Assembly (NCBI GenBank): GCA_036340235.1
Contig: JAYYZE010000010.1
Location: 10,566-74,565 of the forward strand
Origin: GCA-2862585 sp036340235
GTDB lineage: Bacteria > Bacteroidota > Bacteroidia > Flavobacteriales > UBA7312
Direction of reading: 5' to 3'
Length of the DNA: 64,000 nt
In this document: positions 60,409 to 64,000 of the stretch, piece by piece
How the letters are laid out: every line of letters begins with the position of its first letter
How positions within the stretch are numbered: the stretch's first letter is position 1
The notes under the pieces: model-generated
The model's input: only the letters and a program-made list of their open reading frames with translations
Databases searched by the model: none
Told to the model about the DNA's origin: nothing
Translations under genes and position numbers: made by a program

Positions 60409-62064
60409 TTATTTTAATCGTTGGTAGTAACTATCGTTATAAACCCGTAGGTTGTTTGATGTAAGCGCCACTTTTACCTTGATCTTGTTCTCAAGCTTTT
60501 CAGACAATGCTATGGAGTAGTTGATGGTTTCGAATGGGCCTATCTTTTGCATTTGGTCTAATTCATCTATAAAAACAGTGTACGCATGGCCATTTACGGA
60601 ATAGTCTAGCTTCAAACGTTGTGTAGAGTCCCATTGGAAAAGTCTGTTTTTATGGGTCATATTACGAAGGTTGAATGATAAAAAGGGTATGCTATCAGTT
60701 TGCACAATGTTAATGTCATCCATTACTATTCCCGTGTATGAGTAGTAACTGTCTATAAAGCTAGCATAGTGTCGTAACTGATTTTTGGATTGCCATTTCA
60801 GCTCATTGCCAAAGCTTAAAGCCAACACCCTATGGCCATCGTACAGTGAGTCAATCCTGTACAAATCGACCTGACTAAATCGACTGCCTACTCTGGGTGC
60901 AGCAGGCATAATTTGATTTTTGGCGTATGAGTAGATTGACAAATCTTGGTATTTATTAGTAAATAGTATGGGAACGCCACCAGAAATGGAGTCTAACTCA
61001 TTGGCCCATTTCTCCATGTTTACAAAATTCGATTTTAGCCGTAAGCTTTCTTCTAGGTGGTCGCCAGCTAGTACAAAACGGGAAATAATAATTAAAATAA
61101 CCGCTGGATATATCAAGTAGGGCATGATTTTTTTAAATGTTCCTGATCGTAAGAAATGTAGGTAGGAAACGACTATGAGTGCAATCATAGAAACAGAAGT
61201 CCAGTGTGCTTCTATTCTGCTTCTAAAGCAATAGAGCAGAAAGAAAATATAAAAGCCAATAGCAATGTATTTTAACGTATTTTCAAACGTATTTTGAGGC
61301 TTAAACTTAATGGCCATATAGATGACTAACAGCCCACTAAAAGGGCCCGCCAAAAGCAATTGACCACCTATATATTCCAAAAAGTTATTGATGCTAAAAC
61401 CCGATGTTCTAGTATCAACGTGATAAAGTATACTTGGAAAATCGTTCTGAAATTGCCAGTAAAAATGAGGCAAAAGAAATGTGGTTGAGCAAAGTGCCAC
61501 TAACCAAAAACTTCGTTTTGATAATAAGCTAAAATTAGCCAAAATAGTGAAAAATAGGATTAACACAGCGTGGTATTTACTATATACCATACCCGCAACA
61601 GCAAGAGACAAAATCAGTGAATGACTAATAGAGTCACATTCGAGATAACGCCTGTAAGCCAACAAAAAGAACACAAAAAAGAAGCATAGGGGAGCATCGG
61701 GAAGAATTAGAAAGCCAGCAATGTGGGAAGTTATCAAAGGAAATGAAATGACATATAAAATCAAATGAAACTTTTGGTGTTGCCGACCCGCCAAATGTAA
61801 TATGCCAAGCATAACAAATAGCCCCATAATTATAGGCACCAACCTAAGGCCTAGTGTAGAATGAGAAATAAGATCGCCTATTCTTCCCACAACTGCTACC
61901 ATAGGTGGGTGATCAAAGTAACCCCAACTAAGAATGGTAGAATACAGCCAATAGTACGCCTCATCAAAATGAAGGTTGGTATAAGCCGCTTGAACTATAT
62001 TAATCAAACCCCAAAGAAGTAAAAACCACTTGTATTCTGAAAATGTTCTAAGGATTTTTTCCAC
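60409..62064 (-). CDS. ArnT/GT39-like membrane glycosyltransferase
   Basis: A polytopic transferase of 551 residues. An N-terminal TM is followed by the first periplasmic loop with the acidic motif HFDEAYYWLY (Asp34, Glu35) and GYFDHPPMVA, typical of the ArnT/PMT superfamily using polyprenyl-phosphate sugars. About eleven to twelve TMs are followed by a soluble C-terminal domain (about 340-551). It starts with GTG, 4 nt after a weak box (TACATTTA at 62069-62076). The partner GtrA gene is downstream. The acceptor (lipid A, glycan or protein) cannot be told. Confidence 0.9.
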   Translation of the reverse strand: MEKILRTFSEYKWFLLLWGLINIVQAAYTNLHFDEAYYWLYSTILSWGYFDHPPMVAVVGRIGDLISHSTLGLRLVPIIMGLFVMLGILHLAGRQHQKFHLILYVISFPLITSHIAGFLILPDAPLCFFFVFFLLAYRRYLECDSISHSLILSLAVAGMVYSKYHAVLILFFTILANFSLLSKRSFWLVALCSTTFLLPHFYWQFQNDFPSILYHVDTRTSGFSINNFLEYIGGQLLLAGPFSGLLVIYMAIKFKPQNTFENTLKYIAIGFYIFFLLYCFRSRIEAHWTSVSMIALIVVSYLHFLRSGTFKKIMPYLIYPAVILIIISRFVLAGDHLEESLRLKSNFVNMEKWANELDSISGGVPILFTNKYQDLSIYSYAKNQIMPAAPRVGSRFSQVDLYRIDSLYDGHRVLALSFGNELKWQSKNQLRHYASFIDSYYSYTGIVMDDINIVQTDSIPFLSFNLRNMTHKNRLFQWDSTQRLKLDYSVNGHAYTVFIDELDQMQKIGPFETINYSIALSEKLENKIKVKVALTSNNLRVYNDSYYQRLK

Positions 62065-62068
62065 CGAC

Positions 62069-62076
62069 TAAATGTA
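62069..62076 (-). promoter_or_regulatory. Weak -7 box (TACATTTA), N4 before GTG of GT39
   Basis: TAnnTTTA, one base off consensus, separated from the GTG start by GTCG. The same spacing occurs at the surface-protein operon and the repeat-protein gene. Confidence 0.4.
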
Positions 62077-62139
62077 AAAAAAATTAATTTGTTGAGTTGC
62101 CTTAATTCTAACCTAATATTCGGTAACAATCGAATGTGT

Positions 62140-62472
62140 TTAATACAGCAAATGCTGTTTGGATTTATCTCGCCAACCTGACTGATTGGGATAATCAACA
62201 AAATATATTTTCAAATCAGATTGATTAGAATATTCAACAAAATATATTTTCTTATCAGCTTGATTGGCATAATCCACAAAATACCAATGGCCTTTATTGC
62301 CATTTGCCTGGTTTGGGTAATCTACTTTGAATACCTTCAAATCACATTGATTTTCATATTCTACAACAAAAGCTTTTAAGTCGGATTGATTGGCATACCC
62401 TACGGAATACATTTTTTGTGACAAACTGTATAAGGGTATGGTTAAAAAAAGAGATGTTAGACAACGAAACAT
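62140..62472 (-). CDS. Small secreted repeat protein, DUF6150-like (predicted 7_1 knot family)
   Basis: The 110-residue protein has a signal peptide (about 1-19, ending YSLSQ) and then six tandem units of about 13 residues: YSVGYANQSDLK, AFVVEYENQCDLK, VFKVDYPNQANGN, WYFVDYANQADKK, IYFVEYSNQSDLK and IYFVDYPNQSGW. The consensus is φxVxYxNQxDxK. A short GNKGH insert splits copies 3 and 4, and the C-terminus is basic (RDKSKQHLLY). I recall this pattern from DUF6150, a family reported to fold as a 7_1 (septoil) knot. The function is unknown. The repeats are also visible at DNA level as 39-bp units. A weak box TAAATTTA lies 4 nt before the ATG. Confidence 0.8.
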   Translation of the reverse strand: MFRCLTSLFLTIPLYSLSQKMYSVGYANQSDLKAFVVEYENQCDLKVFKVDYPNQANGNKGHWYFVDYANQADKKIYFVEYSNQSDLKIYFVDYPNQSGWRDKSKQHLLY

Positions 62473-62476
62473 ACTT

Positions 62477-62484
62477 TAAATTTA
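62477..62484 (-). promoter_or_regulatory. Weak -7 box (TAAATTTA), N4 before ATG of the repeat protein
   Basis: One base off TAnnTTTG, then AAGT, then ATG at 62472. Confidence 0.4.
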
Positions 62485-62556
62485 GCGTTTTTTTTGAAAA
62501 AGCATGAGTAAATCACGCCTACTTAAATACTATTAAAGATCAATAATATATAAAAA

Positions 62557-62797
62557 ATGAAAAAACACATAATTACATTATCTATATTTTGTTTTATTTC
62601 AAGTATTTTGGCACAAAATCTGATCCCCAAAAAAAGGGGAAGATTATTTACCTAAAAAGGGCGGTGTTGCCATTGGTCTTAGCGCCACATCCTTTCTTGA
62701 GTATGCGGGCAACCTTTTTAATTCAGATGCTTTTGCCCCATTGGCTGAAGAGCCCATGTTGAGTCAAGCAATGTGGACCAAAATAATTCAATTTTAG
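62557..62797 (+). pseudogene. Frameshifted and truncated secreted-protein fragment
   Basis: The ATG at 62557 opens a 32-codon frame with a signal peptide (ISSILAQ), reading NLIPKKRGRLFT and then stop. One base out of frame, the text continues as GEDYLPKKGGVAIGLSATSF and then LEYAGNLFNSDAFAP until a TAG at 62795. Removing one A from the seven-A run (62629-62635) joins both parts as IPKKGEDYLPKKGG. The joined product resembles the N-terminus of Bacteroidota envelope proteins (GxWAIGxxATPFLxYxGNxFN) and breaks off early, so the gene is a remnant with most of its body lost. A sequencing error could explain the shift but not the truncation. Confidence 0.7.
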
Positions 62798-62908
62798 TTA
62801 ATGATAAAGATATTATTTTAGAATTTAAATTAGATATTATTTCATCAAAACTCTCAAAAAAAACACATTATTAATCTTACCAACAAAAATTGTATTTTTA
62901 CAGAAAAA

Positions 62909-63277
62909 ATGAAGAAATTAAAAATAGTTTTAGCATTAGTTTTTTGTGGCTTGTTATTTGGGTGTAGTGATGGCGAAGATATAATTGATGAACAATTAAA
63001 TTTTGGAAATTTAATAACAACAGGTGGTTTAAATTTTGTGCCGGAAGTTTTAAATTGTAATGTTGGTGATACAATTTTTTTTGAGTTAGGAAATACTCAT
63101 AATGCAATAGAGGTAAGCGAAGAAAACTATAACGCAAACAACTCAACACCTTTAGAAAACGGTTTTGAACTTGATTTTGGTGAATCTAATTATATAGTTG
63201 TATTAGAATCTAAAACGCACTTCTATGTTTGTACACCTCATCTTCCTGGTATGAAAGCAAGAATAATTGTCCATTAG
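62909..63277 (+). CDS. Cupredoxin-like (plastocyanin-type) lipoprotein
   Basis: A 122-residue lipoprotein with lipobox LLFGC (Cys19). The rest is one small cupredoxin domain: FVPEVLNCNVGDTIFFEL, then copper-ligand candidates His64 (GNTHNAIEV) and the C-terminal set Cys108, His111 and Met115 in FYVCTPHLPGMKARIIV. This is the type 1 copper pattern of plastocyanin or pseudoazurin, but Met follows Cys by seven residues instead of eight. It is probably a membrane-anchored electron carrier or copper-binding protein. A weak box TATTTTTA lies 8 nt before the ATG. It is AT-rich compared with the core of the window. Confidence 0.83.
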   Translation: MKKLKIVLALVFCGLLFGCSDGEDIIDEQLNFGNLITTGGLNFVPEVLNCNVGDTIFFELGNTHNAIEVSEENYNANNSTPLENGFELDFGESNYIVVLESKTHFYVCTPHLPGMKARIIVH

Positions 63278-63323
63278 ACTATAATGAGAGTTACGTTCTA
63301 AACCTTTGACTTAAAATTAACAC

Positions 63324-63734
63324 ATGAAATGTTTTATCATTACAATTTTTATTTCAACAATCTTTATGTCTTATGGTTGTTCAGATAAGGTTATGGTTAA
63401 ATGTCTAGACAATAATTATATGTCAAAGAAAAATATCAATATAGAAAATTACTATCAAAATCGAAGAGAATTAAAAACCACTTTATCAAAATCTGATTTT
63501 GATATTTGCTATAATGAATTTAAAATAAGTTGTACACAACTATTGAGTTATCATCTTTTTTGTAATATATGTTTTAATTCTAATGAAAATAGTTTGACTT
63601 CTTACGACGGAAGAAAGTTTAATTTCAAAGAAAATATATCATCAATTGAAATCACAAATGAATGTGTAAGTTTAATTTCAGGGATGACAATGGGTTCCAA
63701 TGAATACTCTGAATTTTTAAAAACTCAAAAATAA
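63324..63734 (+). CDS. Small Cys-rich lipoprotein of unknown function
   Basis: A 136-residue protein that I do not recognise. It has a signal peptide with lipobox SYGC (Cys19). The mature part has further Cys residues (VMVKC, FDICYNEFKISC, HLFCNICF, NECVSL) that could form disulfides or bind metal (CNIC gives one CxxC). Asn, Lys and Ile are unusually frequent, and codons are AT-rich, unlike the housekeeping genes further left. It lies 46 nt after the cupredoxin gene on the same strand and may be co-transcribed. Confidence 0.6.
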   Translation: MKCFIITIFISTIFMSYGCSDKVMVKCLDNNYMSKKNINIENYYQNRRELKTTLSKSDFDICYNEFKISCTQLLSYHLFCNICFNSNENSLTSYDGRKFNFKENISSIEITNECVSLISGMTMGSNEYSEFLKTQK

Positions 63735-64000
63735 ATTCTAAAATTAGATTTTAACATATTGATTTACTAATCGACAACTCCCCCATAAGTTTGGGTTTAG
63801 TCGATTAAATCGAATATAATCACGGAAATATCACATGTATTAATGTAGTACTGTTAGAAAGATAGTACTTGTTGGAATTGTTGTATTCTAACATTCAACA
63901 TTGAAACCAATTCAAAGTGTTTGATTGAAAACAGAAAGTGACTTGTAACACTTAAAAATCAATTACAGGAATGTAAAATTTGATGAAGGAAGTTTTCTAA
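63735..64000. other. AT-rich intergenic end of window
   Basis: No gene is supported in these 266 nt. The only structure seen is the inverted repeat at 63768-63807; no T-tract follows it. Confidence 0.4.
63768..63807. repeat. 8-bp inverted repeat behind the last lipoprotein gene
   Basis: TAATCGAC (63768-63775) and GTCGATTA (63800-63807) with inner CCC/GGG pairing make a stem-loop. It is not a clear terminator because no T run follows; it may be a protein-binding site or an RNA 3'-end structure. Confidence 0.4.

Noticed and set aside
62629..62635. Programmed ribosomal frameshift at the A7 run
   Set aside because: The required shift is +1 at a site shaped for -1 slippage, and the joined product is itself truncated; a simple indel is more likely.

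Overview
The window is about 64 kb of chromosome from a Bacteroidota bacterium, most likely a marine or aquatic member of the Flavobacteriia. Several independent signs support this. The base composition is AT-rich. Bacteroidota -7 promoter boxes (TAnnTTTG) lie in front of many genes. Type IX secretion system (T9SS) cargo and machinery are present: type A and type B sorting domains and a PorP/SprF protein. IspG is the long form, DAHP synthase is fused to a C-terminal chorismate mutase, and glycyl-tRNA synthetase is the eukaryote-like single-chain type. Families largely confined to the phylum also occur (DUF3098, DUF4271, DUF2279, DUF3109). Species cannot be named from the sequence alone. There is no prophage, IS element or CRISPR array that I can support. 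|| Layout. 1-1.9 kb: tatD-like nuclease, ansA, tRNA-Ser. 2-2.9 kb: a decayed tail-fibre-like gene with in-frame stops. 3-5.3 kb: an ExbB / small membrane protein / ExbD / ExbD energy-transducing operon. 5.3-11.3 kb: CPBP protease, Dus and RluF-type RNA modification, a LolC/E-like permease with rbfA, and an MsbA-like ABC exporter. 11.4-13.6 kb: a secreted PNGase F-like glycoamidase. 13.7-16.5 kb: ispG and a sugar nucleotidyltransferase. 16.5-22.5 kb: a T9SS-linked operon (type B adhesin-like protein, PorP/SprF, PorE-like TPR/propeller/OmpA protein). 22.6-27.6 kb: M23 peptidase, tryptophan 2,3-dioxygenase, leuS. 27.7-32 kb: ftsX, DUF3098, uppP, truB, queA, ispD. 32-43 kb: amidohydrolase, rlmN, polyprenyl synthase, dnaG, recJ, DAHPS-CM, rsmI, DUF2279, tdk, alr. 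43-47.3 kb: a leftward operon (cytochrome c-like lipoprotein, DUF4271, hemD, rnpA, yidD, S41 protease). 47.4-52.7 kb: glutaryl-CoA dehydrogenase, nrdBA, DUF3109. 52.7-59.3 kb: glyS, pth, rplY, prs, tRNA-Leu, dCMP deaminase, a second S41 protease, sod. 59.4-64 kb: an envelope-glycan group (acyltransferase, GtrA, GT39) followed by an AT-rich accessory tail with a repeat protein, a frameshifted gene fragment, a cupredoxin lipoprotein and a small Cys-rich lipoprotein. || How the genes fit together. Most of the window is housekeeping: translation and RNA modification, the MEP-to-polyprenyl route (ispG, ispD, polyprenyl synthase, uppP) feeding cell wall and quinones, and DNA metabolism (dnaG, recJ, nrdAB, dCMP deaminase, tdk). 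The lifestyle-specific parts are T9SS export with a secreted glycan-releasing enzyme, the outer-membrane complex operon, and amino-acid catabolism (tryptophan dioxygenase, glutaryl-CoA dehydrogenase, asparaginase). || Points most worth a second look: (1) a regular TAnnTTT(G/A)-N4-start-codon arrangement at nine genes, which suggests leaderless mRNAs; (2) a small secreted protein built of six tandem 13-residue units that resembles the DUF6150 family, recalled as forming a 7_1 knot; (3) NrdB, not NrdA, carries the ATP-cone; (4) palindromic paired promoters between divergent genes; (5) two genes caught at an early stage of decay.
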